From positions 1 through 52,038 of the forward strand of contig JANYKS010000043.1 in NCBI GenBank assembly GCA_025358125.1: a stretch of DNA of 52,038 nt, written 5' to 3'. Position 1 is the stretch's first letter. Every line of letters starts with the position of its first letter. This stretch comes from Actinomycetes bacterium. Lineage in GTDB: Bacteria > Actinomycetota > Acidimicrobiia > Acidimicrobiales > Ilumatobacteraceae. Positions 17,977 through 26,790 of the stretch are shown here, in pieces. A program made the translations under genes and the position numbers. Below the pieces are notes generated by a model. That model was not told the DNA's origin. It searched no databases and saw only the letters and a program-made list of their open reading frames with translations.

Positions 17977-19251
17977 ATGTCGAAACGCTCTATGCCCCGA
18001 CGGCACTCCCCTCTCCAGAAGCTCGTTCTGGCCCTGAACTGCCTCCTGATCATTGGCTGTTTCGCGGCTGCCACCGCGCTGCTGCTCGGCGAGCGCTTCG
18101 TCGGCAGCCAGAAGAAGACCCAGCAGATCATCAACCTGGCCAACGCCGCGAACGCGGGGCTCGGCCCGACGGAGACGTTCCCGCAAGCAGATCCCCAAGC
18201 GAAGAACTTTCTCATCACCGGCGCCGACAACAATTCGTGCGTCGATCCCTCGTCGCCGTTCGCAGCCGCGTTCGGCGATCGCAGCTCGATCGGGGAACGC
18301 AGTGACACGATCATGGTCATGCGCGTCGACCCCTCCACCAATCAGGCAGCGGTGCTGTCGTTCCCGCGCGACCTGTGGATCCACATCGCCGGTAGCAACA
18401 GCGAAAACCGGATCAACTCGGCCTACGTCAAGAACGATCCGGCGACACTCGTGTCCACCATCTACGAGAATTTCGGAATCGGTGTCGACCATTTCATCCA
18501 GGTCGACTTCTGCGCGTTCAAGACACTCGTCGACGCGGTCGGCGGCGTGCCGGTGCCGTTTGAACTCGCTGCGCGCGACGTCCACACCGGGCTCGATGTA
18601 CCGCAGCCGGGTTGTTTCACGTTCAGCGGCGACCACGCGCTCGCGTATGTGCGCTCGCGTCACTACGAGACGTACGACGAGGCCACCGGCAGTTGGACAG
18701 AAGACCCGTTCGCAGATCTCGGGAGGATCTCGCGCCAGCAGGACTTCCTCCGCCGGGTCGTTGCCAAGGCACTCAGCACCGGCGTGTACACGCCGTCCGT
18801 CGCCCGTGGGCTGATCGACACCGCCCGTAACTACGTCGTCACCGATCCGAACCTGACGCTGCAGCGGATGCTCCAATTCGCCGGTGTCATCCAACGCCTC
18901 GATCCGGTCAGCCTTCGCACCTATCAGATCGAGGTCAAGCGCGACACCCGTAGCGGCAGCGACGTCTTGATCCCCCGCCTCGGCGGAGCGAACATGCAGG
19001 CCGTGCTCGCAGTCTTTCGCGGCAAGACGGCGCTCGTCGGAGCGCCGGTCCAGGATCAGAGCAGCATCGAAGTCGACGCATCCGTACATGCGACATCCGC
19101 CTCGGCGGCACTGGCGAGCGGTGGCGTCGTGACGACCACCTCGTCACCCTCGAGCCCGACGCTGGTGACCACGCCCGATCCGGGCGTTTCGGTGGTGTCG
19201 GCGCAAGAGAACAACAAGGGCGTCGTCCCGCCCAAGACCGTCACCTGCTGA
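17977..19251 (+). CDS. LytR-CpsA-Psr (LCP) family protein, paralogue 2
   Basis: A 424-aa paralogue of the preceding gene with the same plan: basic head, one transmembrane helix (about residues 14-35) and an LCP domain. The domain has NFLITGADN, GERSDTIMVMRVDPSTNQ, AVLSFPRDLWI and RISRQQDFLRR. It ends GVVPPKTVTC, again with a terminal cysteine after a Ser/Thr-rich linker. The pair likely arose by tandem duplication and may ligate different glycopolymers. The last 11 bp overlap the convergent hydrolase gene. Confidence 0.92.
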   Translation: MSKRSMPRRHSPLQKLVLALNCLLIIGCFAAATALLLGERFVGSQKKTQQIINLANAANAGLGPTETFPQADPQAKNFLITGADNNSCVDPSSPFAAAFGDRSSIGERSDTIMVMRVDPSTNQAAVLSFPRDLWIHIAGSNSENRINSAYVKNDPATLVSTIYENFGIGVDHFIQVDFCAFKTLVDAVGGVPVPFELAARDVHTGLDVPQPGCFTFSGDHALAYVRSRHYETYDEATGSWTEDPFADLGRISRQQDFLRRVVAKALSTGVYTPSVARGLIDTARNYVVTDPNLTLQRMLQFAGVIQRLDPVSLRTYQIEVKRDTRSGSDVLIPRLGGANMQAVLAVFRGKTALVGAPVQDQSSIEVDASVHATSASAALASGGVVTTTSSPSSPTLVTTPDPGVSVVSAQENNKGVVPPKTVTC

Positions 19252-20296
19252 CAGCCGCGCGACGTCGCAACGTGACGTCGGCGGTAGCGGCGAGATGATC
19301 GGCCTCGGCCAAGCCGCGCGGTGAATCGATGTCGAGCGCGACATCGAGGAAGGCCCCGATCGCGCCCACCACGAGGACGAGCCCCTCGCGCCATGGGCGG
19401 ATGTGAGAGCCGATCATGTCCGGCGCCATCATCGCCACATATGCGGTGACCATCGGCGGGAGATCGGGGATCTGGCCGGCCAGTTCCAGATAGAGACCCA
19501 TGTCGCTCGACGCGTGATGCGACGCAGATCCGAGGTCCATCCTCCACACCGGATTGCCGCCGACGAGCAACCACGGCCGATCCCCATCGATCGCGCCGGG
19601 TGTCGTGGTGTCGTGCTCGGAGATCACGAGCAGGGTCGGCACCGTCACCCTCGCCAACGCGTTGTCGCTCATCGTGCGAGTGAACGGCTGGAGCCCGATG
19701 ACAGCCCGCAGCCGGGTGTCAGCCGGGACACCGCGGGCGCCGGCGGCCGTGGCAAGCGCTGTGTACGCGCCGTAGGAATGGCCGATCGCGACGACACGTT
19801 CGGTGTCGATCGCGTCGAGGAGGTCACTCGGCACGATCGTCGATGAACGCTCAGCAGTCAACAGCGCGTCCAGCAAGAACCGCGCATCACCGACGCGCCC
19901 CATCTCGTTGGTGCGGTCGTCGACGAACGTGCCGGACAGCCAATCCATCAACGCATCGCCGGGATGATCAGCCGACACGACGATGTTGCCCCGTGCCGCC
20001 AACGCCTCGCACAACAGCGAGTAGGCGAAGCGCATGCCCGTGCGCCCGTGCGAGAGCAGGATCAGCGGATACCGACCACCGGCGACCACCGGCTGATCCC
20101 GAGCAACGGCCGCTTCGAAGGCCACGCCGGGCAGCACTTCGTAGCGGGCTCGCGGCTCGTCCGCGAGTACGGCCGGGTACCAGATGTCGACGGTGAGCGA
20201 CCGCGCATTGCGCGCAGTGTCGATGAGTTCCAACGTGCGCCGCCCGACTGGATGCGCCGGAGTTTCAAGAGCAGGTGCCGAGGAGAACGTGATCAC
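19241..20296 (-). CDS. Alpha/beta hydrolase (PAF-acetylhydrolase/dienelactone-like)
   Basis: A 351-aa protein with an alpha/beta-hydrolase fold. LILLSHGRTGMRFAY is the oxyanion strand region, VVAIGHSYGAYTALA holds the nucleophile Ser in GHSYG, VTVPTLLVISEHD is the usual acid strand, and ASHHASSDM may supply the catalytic His. The arrangement resembles bacterial platelet-activating-factor acetylhydrolase-like esterases. There is no signal peptide, so it is probably cytoplasmic. The GTG at 20296 follows a TAGGAT -10 box by 6 bases, which points to a leaderless mRNA. The substrate is unknown. Confidence 0.82.
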   Translation of the reverse strand: MITFSSAPALETPAHPVGRRTLELIDTARNARSLTVDIWYPAVLADEPRARYEVLPGVAFEAAVARDQPVVAGGRYPLILLSHGRTGMRFAYSLLCEALAARGNIVVSADHPGDALMDWLSGTFVDDRTNEMGRVGDARFLLDALLTAERSSTIVPSDLLDAIDTERVVAIGHSYGAYTALATAAGARGVPADTRLRAVIGLQPFTRTMSDNALARVTVPTLLVISEHDTTTPGAIDGDRPWLLVGGNPVWRMDLGSASHHASSDMGLYLELAGQIPDLPPMVTAYVAMMAPDMIGSHIRPWREGLVLVVGAIGAFLDVALDIDSPRGLAEADHLAATADVTLRRRAAVSR

Positions 20297-20302
20297 GTGG
20301 CG

Positions 20303-20308
20303 ATCCTA
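20303..20308 (-). promoter_or_regulatory. -10 box (TAGGAT) six bases before the hydrolase GTG
   Basis: On the minus strand TAGGAT lies 6 bases upstream of GTG 20296. Together with TACGAT at 20357-20362 it forms a compact divergent promoter region of about 75 bp. Confidence 0.45.
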
Positions 20309-20356
20309 CGGGGGCGGCTCGCCGACACGACCGCGAGGCTCGGCCCGCCTCGCCGA

Positions 20357-20362
20357 TACGAT
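20357..20362 (+). promoter_or_regulatory. -10 box (TACGAT) eight bases before the small membrane protein
   Basis: TACGAT matches TANNNT and leaves 8 bases to ATG 20371, again without a Shine-Dalgarno sequence. Confidence 0.4.
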
Positions 20363-20370
20363 GCAGACCC

Positions 20371-20802
20371 ATGTCTAGCATCGCCCGCCGATCACTGCTG
20401 ATGGTCGCGGCTGCGCTCCTCGCATGGTATTTGAGCGTGCTGTTCCTCTGGGCGCTGCGACCGCTCGAGGACCACATTCCGATCGGGGTCGACCCGGTCA
20501 AGCATCAAGCGGTCTCTCAGACGGTGGCCTGCAACACCCTGTTCGCCGGCTCACCGAGGCCCGCCGTGGCCATGCCGGGCCTGAGGCCTCTCCTGCCGCT
20601 GACCGGTCAGCAATTCGGGTACGAACGCAACCCATGCAACCTCGTGCAGCACGACGCCCGACTCGTGTTCGCCTTGAATTCGCTCGTGCTGGCCGTGGCC
20701 GGCGGTGGTCTCGTCTTCGTTGCGATCCGCCTGCACCGCCGCGGCAGCGCTCCACCCGGCTCGACCCTTCAGCGCTCCGCTGTCGCACCGGCACCTGCCT
20801 GA
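20371..20802 (+). CDS. Small two-helix membrane protein of unknown function
   Basis: A 143-aa protein. It has a hydrophobic N-terminal helix (about residues 9-28), an outside region with two cysteines (TVACNTLF and RNPCNLV) that could form a disulfide, and a second helix (about residues 101-120). The tail is basic and Pro/Ala-rich. I do not recognise the family. It lies 55 bp before the phospholipase C gene on the same strand and could be cotranscribed with it. Codon use looks native. Confidence 0.7.
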   Translation: MSSIARRSLLMVAAALLAWYLSVLFLWALRPLEDHIPIGVDPVKHQAVSQTVACNTLFAGSPRPAVAMPGLRPLLPLTGQQFGYERNPCNLVQHDARLVFALNSLVLAVAGGGLVFVAIRLHRRGSAPPGSTLQRSAVAPAPA

Positions 20803-20857
20803 GCACAACGCCAGCGAAGCCTCTGCACAGGCTTGGCGGTCGTGTAAGAGTGAAGGG

Positions 20858-22399
20858 ATGACGAATACGGCACACGACTCCGACGATCGGTCATCGGCAA
20901 TGAGCAGAAGGCGATTCATCGCCGGCGGTGCCGTGGCGGCCGGCGCCGTCGTCGTCGGCGTGGCGATCGCCGGCTGCAGCGATGCCAAGACCGCTGCGCC
21001 GAGCGGGTCAGCGGCCCCGCCGGCGACGCCACCGACCGCGGCTGCGACTGCTCCACCCGTGACCACGACGAGCACTGCCGCTGCTGCCACGACGACGGTG
21101 GCGAGCACGACGACATCTGCTGCGCCGGTCGCCCGGCTGAGCGACATCGAGCACGTCGTGATCCTGTTCCAGGAGAACCGCAGTTTCGATCACTACTTCG
21201 GGACGCGGCAGGGCGTTGCCGGTTTCGCCTCGACCTCGAGTGGTCAGGCGTATCAGAACCCGTTCGCCGGGCACCCCGATGGTTACCTGCTGCCGTTCCG
21301 GTATGACTCGGCGGCCACGTCCGCGCAGTGCGGCCCCGATCCGAACCACTCGTGGGCGGCCCAGCACGCCGCCTGGAACAACGGTAAGAACGACGGTTTC
21401 GCGACTTCGATGGGCGCGCACGCACTCGGTTACTTCACGCGCGCCGATATTGCGTACTACTGGGCGCTCGCCGACGAGTTCACGCTCTGCGATCACTACT
21501 TCTGCTCGGTGCTCGGCCCGACCAACCCCAACCGTCATGTGGCGATGACGGGCACGATCGATCCAGCAGCCACCGGCGGTGGCCCGGCGATCGACAACTC
21601 CGGCGTCGCGTACACCTGGGAGACCTACCCGGAACGGCTGCAACGGGCCGGGGTGACGTGGCGGGTGTATCACGAGGTGGACGACTTCGATGACAACAAC
21701 CTCAAGTTCTTCACCCAATTCCAGGGCCTGACTGCCGGCAAACCGCTGTACGACAACGCGATGGTGAACCTGTCGGCAGGCGCCTTCGCAGCCGACGCGG
21801 CGGCCAACAATCTGCCCCAGGTCAGCTGGCTCGTCGCCCCCACCGCGATCTCCGAGCACCCGACGTTTGCGCCCTCCGTCGGCGAGAACTTCAGCGCGGC
21901 TGCGATCGCTGCAGTGATGAGCAACCCGGCGCTGTGGGCCAAGACCGCGTTCATCCTGAGCTATGACGAGAACGGAGGTTTCTTCGATCACATGGCTCCC
22001 CCGACGCCGGGCGCAGGCACCGTCGACGAGTTCGTGAACGGCGCGCCGATCGGGCCCGGTTTCCGGGTGCCGACGACGGTGATCTCGCCGTGGACGCGGC
22101 GGCCGGCGGGAACCGGGACCACGGCAGCCGGCGCACGGGTGAACACAACGGTGCTCGATCACACCTCGGTGCTCCGTTTCCTGGAGACCCGGTTCGGCGT
22201 CGAAGCGCCGCTCATCTCGCAGTGGCGACGAGACACGGTCGGCAACCTCAGCGACGTGTTCGACTTCGCCACGTTCGATCCGTCCGTGCCCAAACTGCCC
22301 GACACCGCTGCACGCGCGGCTGAGCTCTCTGGCGGTTGCGGCGACAAACCAGCGGCGATGCCACCGGCCACGCAGGTCCCGGCGATGGTCGAGCCCTAA
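20858..22399 (+). CDS. Tat-exported phospholipase C (phosphoesterase family)
   Basis: A 513-aa protein starting at ATG 20858 with AAGGG just upstream. The leader is twin-arginine (SRRRFIAGG), followed by a hydrophobic core and a lipobox-like VAIAGC, so it is exported folded and perhaps lipid-anchored. The catalytic domain has DIEHVVILFQENRSFDHYFGT, NPNRHVAMTGT, ISEHPTFAPSVGENF and SYDENGGFFDHMAPP, the signature of bacterial non-specific or phosphatidylcholine-preferring phospholipase C and related acid phosphatases (PF04185). It would release phosphate or diacylglycerol from lipids outside the cell. Its 3' end overlaps the convergent VWA gene by 4 bp. Confidence 0.92.
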   Translation: MTNTAHDSDDRSSAMSRRRFIAGGAVAAGAVVVGVAIAGCSDAKTAAPSGSAAPPATPPTAAATAPPVTTTSTAAAATTTVASTTTSAAPVARLSDIEHVVILFQENRSFDHYFGTRQGVAGFASTSSGQAYQNPFAGHPDGYLLPFRYDSAATSAQCGPDPNHSWAAQHAAWNNGKNDGFATSMGAHALGYFTRADIAYYWALADEFTLCDHYFCSVLGPTNPNRHVAMTGTIDPAATGGGPAIDNSGVAYTWETYPERLQRAGVTWRVYHEVDDFDDNNLKFFTQFQGLTAGKPLYDNAMVNLSAGAFAADAAANNLPQVSWLVAPTAISEHPTFAPSVGENFSAAAIAAVMSNPALWAKTAFILSYDENGGFFDHMAPPTPGAGTVDEFVNGAPIGPGFRVPTTVISPWTRRPAGTGTTAAGARVNTTVLDHTSVLRFLETRFGVEAPLISQWRRDTVGNLSDVFDFATFDPSVPKLPDTAARAAELSGGCGDKPAAMPPATQVPAMVEP

Positions 22400-23151
22400 T
22401 CGTCGAGCAACCGCGACAGGGCGTCGGCGACGGATGACGGCCCGCTCGCGCACGCAATCCGGGCTCCGACCGCCTCGGCCAGCCGCTGGGCCTCGTCGGA
22501 GTCACCTTCGGGAGCGATGATCAACAGTTCGTCGAGCGCGCCGGCCGCCGTGATCACGTCGCCCTCGACCGTTGCTCGGCAGTCAGAGAGCAGCACCGCG
22601 ATCCGCCGGCCGGCACGCGAGCGCCCGAGTTGTAGCTGAGCGGTCCGCAACGCTCCCGCGAGATCGGTGGTGCCGAAACCGCGCAGGCTGAGCACATCGT
22701 TGACAACTCTCTCATTGTCCTTGAACACGTCCTGCGACTTGGCGACGACGACGTCCTTGGCGAACGCGAGCACGCTGTAGTCCTCGGGAGCGCGCCACGC
22801 CACCGCCGCTGCGACAACCGCCGACGTTGCCAACGGCTTGCCACCCATCGAGCCGCTGCGATCCACCATCAGGCACAGCGCGGTGCCCGGCTTGACCCAG
22901 CCGCGCACACGCAGCCGCGACGCGTCGACCGCGTGGCGGGCGCCGTGGGCCTCGGCGATCACCTCGATGCTGGCGTCGATGTCGAGGTCGCCGCCGTCGG
23001 GGCGGTACGGCAGCGACGCCAACTTGCCAATGCCCCGCGGACGTAGCGCGCCGCGCCGGCTGACATCGAGGAACAGCCGTGCTGCAAGTCGCCTCGCGAG
23101 TTCGCGCAGCTTCGGATCCGTTGCCGCGGTGAGATCGGCGAGAAGCGCCAT
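22396..23151 (-). CDS. VWA-domain protein, partner of the MoxR ATPase (start unclear)
   Basis: At least 251 aa. CLMVDRSGSMGG is a complete MIDAS metal-binding DxSxS motif, followed by VLAFAKDVVV, GFGTTDLAGAL (the MIDAS Thr) and IAVLLSDCRAT, so this is an integrin-like VWA domain as in ChlD/CoxE partners of AAA ATPases. ATG 23151 is the first standard start. However, protein-like sequence (RNPRFEQISPEVGELDEAA) continues upstream in frame to the MoxR stop at 23317, where an AAGGAGG sits without any ATG, GTG or TTG in range. The true start may be non-standard, such as an in-frame CTG, giving about 35 to 50 more residues. It acts with the MoxR protein on an unknown client. Confidence 0.8.
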   Translation of the reverse strand: MALLADLTAATDPKLRELARRLAARLFLDVSRRGALRPRGIGKLASLPYRPDGGDLDIDASIEVIAEAHGARHAVDASRLRVRGWVKPGTALCLMVDRSGSMGGKPLATSAVVAAAVAWRAPEDYSVLAFAKDVVVAKSQDVFKDNERVVNDVLSLRGFGTTDLAGALRTAQLQLGRSRAGRRIAVLLSDCRATVEGDVITAAGALDELLIIAPEGDSDEAQRLAEAVGARIACASGPSSVADALSRLLDD

Positions 23152-23316
23152 CGTGTCGTCGGGATCGGCGCCGAGGCCCTCTTCGACCGCCGCCTCGTCC
23201 AGCTCGCCGACCTCCGGCGAGATTTGCTCGAAGCGTGGATTGCGCGACAGATCGCGGCGCGATGTCGTCTTGCGCGCCGCTTCGTTGACGGCGGCGTCGG
23301 CGGCGTCCCTCCTTGG

Positions 23317-24297
23317 TTACCGGCAGCGGTTGGCCCCCGTCGGGGCGCCGGCTTTTCCCGGGCCGTCAGCTCCGTCGCTCCGTTCACCGTCGGCGCCACG
23401 TTGGAACACGGACTTCCAGAGCTCGGTGATGATGTCTTCACTGGTGCGCGTCGCGCCCTCGCGCACCCGCACCCGACCCGACAGCGCAAGAATCGCGGCG
23501 TCGAGGCCAACGTCCGGATCGTCCACCGGCACGCCACGCAGCTGCGCCAGCGACACCGCAACGGCAGCGGCGTCGATCGCGCCGCGCACGGACGAACCGA
23601 CACGAAGCTCGGCGTGGCTGCGGGTGAGACGCACCACCGCAACGGCGTTGTCGATCCAGTCTGGCGGGGGCGTCGCGGCCGTCGTCGCGGCCGTCGTCCT
23701 GGCAGCGAGCGCTCTGGCAGCGAGCGCTCTGGCAACGATGGATGCTTCGTCGGCGGCGCTCTGATACGACACCGAAAGACGGCAGACCCGGTCGTACACT
23801 GCGCCGCTGATCCGCGCCGTTCCGACGGCGTCGAAAGGGTTCATCGCGGCAACGAGCCGGAAGCCCTCGCTTGCGCCGACGCGCCCGAGACGGGGCACAT
23901 GCAGTTCTCGTTCGCTCATCACCGTGATCAGCACGTTCAGCGTCTCCTCCGGGATGCGGTTGATCTCCTCTACGTACAGCAACGCGCCCTCGCGCATCGC
24001 GCTGATCAGCGGACCGTCGACGAACACCTGCGGGTCATAGCCGTCGGTGAGTACGCGCGCCGGGTCGAAGTGCCCGACGAGCCGGGCCGGGGTCAGCTCG
24101 GCATTGCCCTCGACGAACTCGAACCCGAGGCTGAGCTCAAGCGCGACAGCGCGCAGCAACGTGCTCTTGCCAGTGCCGGGCGGCCCCTCGAGCAGCACAT
24201 GACGATCGGCGTCGAGCGCAGCGAGCACGAGTTCTACCTCACGCCGGCGTCCGACGACACGGGTGCTCAACCGGTCGAGCAATGCGCTGTCGATCAT
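23317..24297 (-). CDS. MoxR-type AAA+ ATPase
   Basis: A 326-aa AAA+ protein. Walker A is LLEGPPGTGKST at about residues 36-46. The pre-sensor region reads VEGNAELTPARLVGHFDPA, Walker B is ALLYVEEINR with Glu where Asp is usual, and sensor 1 is RLVAAMNP. MoxR ATPases work with VWA proteins as chaperones that insert metals or cofactors or assemble complexes, for example methanol dehydrogenase. The C-terminal region has Ala-rich repeats (RALAARALAA) and an acidic Gly-rich tail. ATG 24297 is chosen because the longer frame lacks domain content. It lies 58 bp after an NDMA-dependent dehydrogenase gene on the same strand. Confidence 0.9.
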   Translation of the reverse strand: MIDSALLDRLSTRVVGRRREVELVLAALDADRHVLLEGPPGTGKSTLLRAVALELSLGFEFVEGNAELTPARLVGHFDPARVLTDGYDPQVFVDGPLISAMREGALLYVEEINRIPEETLNVLITVMSERELHVPRLGRVGASEGFRLVAAMNPFDAVGTARISGAVYDRVCRLSVSYQSAADEASIVARALAARALAARTTAATTAATPPPDWIDNAVAVVRLTRSHAELRVGSSVRGAIDAAAVAVSLAQLRGVPVDDPDVGLDAAILALSGRVRVREGATRTSEDIITELWKSVFQRGADGERSDGADGPGKAGAPTGANRCR

Positions 24298-24355
24298 GAC
24301 GGGTACACGTTGGGTAGGACAGGCATGATTCGGACGGGCACGGCCGGGACAGCCA

Positions 24356-25501
24356 TCAGTAGACGATGACCCCACGAATGTTCTCGCCATCGCGCATCGC
24401 CCGGTAGCCCTCATTGATTTCCTCCAGCGGATAGCGCTTGGTGATCAGCTCATCGAGCTTGAGCTGGCCCTCGCGGTAGAGACCCAGCAGCTTGGGGATG
24501 TCGGCCCGCGGGTTCAGCGAGCCGAAGATGGTGCCCTTGATCTCCTTGTTCCACATCGCCACCTCGAACAGGTTGACTGCCGCGTGGGTCTGGGAAATCG
24601 GGGCGATCGCGGTGACGACGATCGTGCCGCCCTTACCGGCGAGCGAGATGCCCAAGCCCATCATGTCGCCATACAGCACGCCGGGGGTCATGATCACCTT
24701 GTCGGCCATCTGACCCCACGTCAGCTCGTTCACCGACACCATCGCATCTTCCATCGAGGCAAATGTGTGCGTCGCGCCGAACTCCATCGCCTTTTCACGC
24801 TTGAACTCGATCGGATCGATCGCGATGATGCGCGTGGCCCCAGCCATCTTCGCGCCCTGGACGGCGTTGATGCCGATGCCGCCGATGCCAACGACCACGA
24901 CGGTGTCGCCGGCTACGACGGCGGCGCGGTTGGCGGCCGAGCCCCAACCGGTGGCGACCCCGCAGCTGACGAGGGCGACACATTCGAGCGGGTAGTCGGA
25001 GTCGACCTTGATGAGCGAGTTCTCGGCGACGACGGTGTACTCCGCGAACGTGCCGACCTTGGCCATCAACGTGATCGGCGTGCCGTTGACGTGATGGCGG
25101 TGGGTGCCGTCGGTGATCATCCCGCCGGCAAACGTTGCGATGCCGCTGTCGCACAGGTTCTGGCGCCCCGTCGAGCAGTAGCGGCAACGGCCGCAGCTCG
25201 GAATGAAGCTGGCCGAGACATGATCGCCGACAGCGACACTCGTGACTCCCGACCCGACCGCGGCCACGATGCCGGCGCCCTCGTGACCGCCGAGGATCGG
25301 GTAGAAGTTCTCGATGCCCATCATCGGCCACACCTCGGCCGGGGGCACCATGTCGCCCGTCACCATGTGCTCGTCGGAGTGGCACAGGCCTGCCGCCTTC
25401 CAGTTGACCAGCACCTCACCAGCCTTGGGCGGATCGACGTCCATCACCTCGATCTTCCACTCCTGGTTCATCCCCCACAGAATTGCGGCGCGTGACTTCA
25501 T
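24356..25501 (-). CDS. NDMA-dependent alcohol dehydrogenase, copy 1
   Basis: A 381-aa zinc-type medium-chain dehydrogenase. Cys40 and HSDEH at 41-45 begin the catalytic zinc site and GGHEGAG gives the next ligands. CGRCRYCSTGRQNLC supplies four structural zinc cysteines (103, 106, 109, 117), and VVVVGIGGIGINAVQGAK is the nucleotide fold. The family (NDMA-dependent, with tightly bound nicotinamide) is tied in Actinobacteria to mycofactocin as electron acceptor, and a mycofactocin operon lies 4 kb away. Relative to copy 2 it has an 11-residue insertion before GGHEG. The CACCGGGGGTT leader resembles that of copy 2. The substrate is unknown. Confidence 0.92.
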   Translation of the reverse strand: MKSRAAILWGMNQEWKIEVMDVDPPKAGEVLVNWKAAGLCHSDEHMVTGDMVPPAEVWPMMGIENFYPILGGHEGAGIVAAVGSGVTSVAVGDHVSASFIPSCGRCRYCSTGRQNLCDSGIATFAGGMITDGTHRHHVNGTPITLMAKVGTFAEYTVVAENSLIKVDSDYPLECVALVSCGVATGWGSAANRAAVVAGDTVVVVGIGGIGINAVQGAKMAGATRIIAIDPIEFKREKAMEFGATHTFASMEDAMVSVNELTWGQMADKVIMTPGVLYGDMMGLGISLAGKGGTIVVTAIAPISQTHAAVNLFEVAMWNKEIKGTIFGSLNPRADIPKLLGLYREGQLKLDELITKRYPLEEINEGYRAMRDGENIRGVIVY

Positions 25502-25641
25502 GATCGATAACCCCCGGTGAACGATGTTGTTGCAATGTATCCGGCCGCGATGGCGCGCCAAGAACTGCCGGGCGAGATCCGAAATTGGCGCGGATCCGCG
25601 ATCCGCGAGCGCGATCCAGCGACCTCGGCGAACGTTTCAGC

Positions 25642-26754
25642 TCATTCGTACTTCATGACGCCGCGGATGTTGATGCCTTCACGCATCGCCGCGTAGCCGT
25701 CGTTGACGCCGTCGAGCGTGTACTCGTTGGTGACGAGCCCGTCGAGGTCGATCTGACCCTCGCGGTACAAGCCGATCAGCTTGGGGATGTCCGCGCGCGG
25801 GTTGCCTGAGCCGAACAGGGATCCGACGACCTGCTTTTCCATCAGGGTGAGGTCGAGCAGGCTCATGCTTGCGCTGTACTCCATCGCCGGGTGGATGTTC
25901 GTGACGACGACCCTGCCGCGCTTGGCGGTCAGCGCCAGCGCCTCGCCGATGACTTCGCCGGAGCCGACGCCCATCGTCATGATCACCTTGTTGGCCATTG
26001 TGCCCCAGGTGAGCTCCTGGATCATCGGCAGCGCTTCGGTCATGCTCGACGCCGTGTGCGTCGCGCCGAACTCCATCGCCTTCTCGCGTTTGAACTCCAC
26101 CGGGTCGACTGCGATGATCCGTTTCGCGCCGGCAAGCCGCGCACCCTGGATCGCGTTCGAACCGATGCCGCCTGCGCCGACCACGACCACCGTGTCGCCG
26201 GGCGTGACCTCGGCTGCATAGACGCTGCTGCCCCAACCGGTGACCACCCCACAGCCGAGCAGGCAGGCGCGATCGAGCGGTACGTCGTTGTCGATCTTGA
26301 TGCAACTCGCTTCGTTGACGACGGTGTGATGGGCGAATGTGCCGAGCAGGCACATCAGAGCCAAGTCCTTGCCCTGCGCGTGGTGGCGCGAGGTGCCGTC
26401 GGTGATCTGCATCCCGAGCCCGAGCACGGCGCCGAGATCACACAGGTTCTGATGCCCGGTGGAACAGCTGACACAACGGCCGCAGCTCGGGATGAAGCCG
26501 AAGACGACATGATCGCCTGACGCCAGCCAACTGACGCCGGCGCCAACTTCTTGCACGACGCCGGCACCCTCGTGACCGCCGATGATCGGCAGCGCGAACG
26601 GCAGATCGCCGGTGACGACATGCTCGTCGCTGTGGCACAGGCCGGACGCCGCGAGCTTGACGAGCACCTCACCGGGTCCCGGCGGATCCAGTTCGATCTC
26701 TTCGACACTCCACGGCTTGTTGATTTCCCACAGGACAGCGGCTTTGGTTTTCAC
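25642..26754 (-). CDS. NDMA-dependent alcohol dehydrogenase, copy 2
   Basis: A 370-aa paralogue of the next gene, with the same catalytic (GLCHSDEH, GGHEGAG) and structural (CGRCVSCSTGHQNLC) zinc sites, a VVVVGAGGIGSNAIQGAR dinucleotide fold, and VDPVEFKREKAMEFGATHT typical of this family. The start is GTG at 26754 behind a GGGGGTT ribosome-binding stretch. It probably oxidises alcohols with a bound NAD that is recycled by mycofactocin rather than exchanged. The tandem copies diverge around the substrate region, which suggests different alcohol ranges. The gap to copy 1 is 140 bp and may hold a second promoter. Confidence 0.92.
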   Translation of the reverse strand: MKTKAAVLWEINKPWSVEEIELDPPGPGEVLVKLAASGLCHSDEHVVTGDLPFALPIIGGHEGAGVVQEVGAGVSWLASGDHVVFGFIPSCGRCVSCSTGHQNLCDLGAVLGLGMQITDGTSRHHAQGKDLALMCLLGTFAHHTVVNEASCIKIDNDVPLDRACLLGCGVVTGWGSSVYAAEVTPGDTVVVVGAGGIGSNAIQGARLAGAKRIIAVDPVEFKREKAMEFGATHTASSMTEALPMIQELTWGTMANKVIMTMGVGSGEVIGEALALTAKRGRVVVTNIHPAMEYSASMSLLDLTLMEKQVVGSLFGSGNPRADIPKLIGLYREGQIDLDGLVTNEYTLDGVNDGYAAMREGINIRGVMKYE

Positions 26755-26790
26755 AATGAACCCCCAAGGTGACGAGCGACGCCTAGGACG

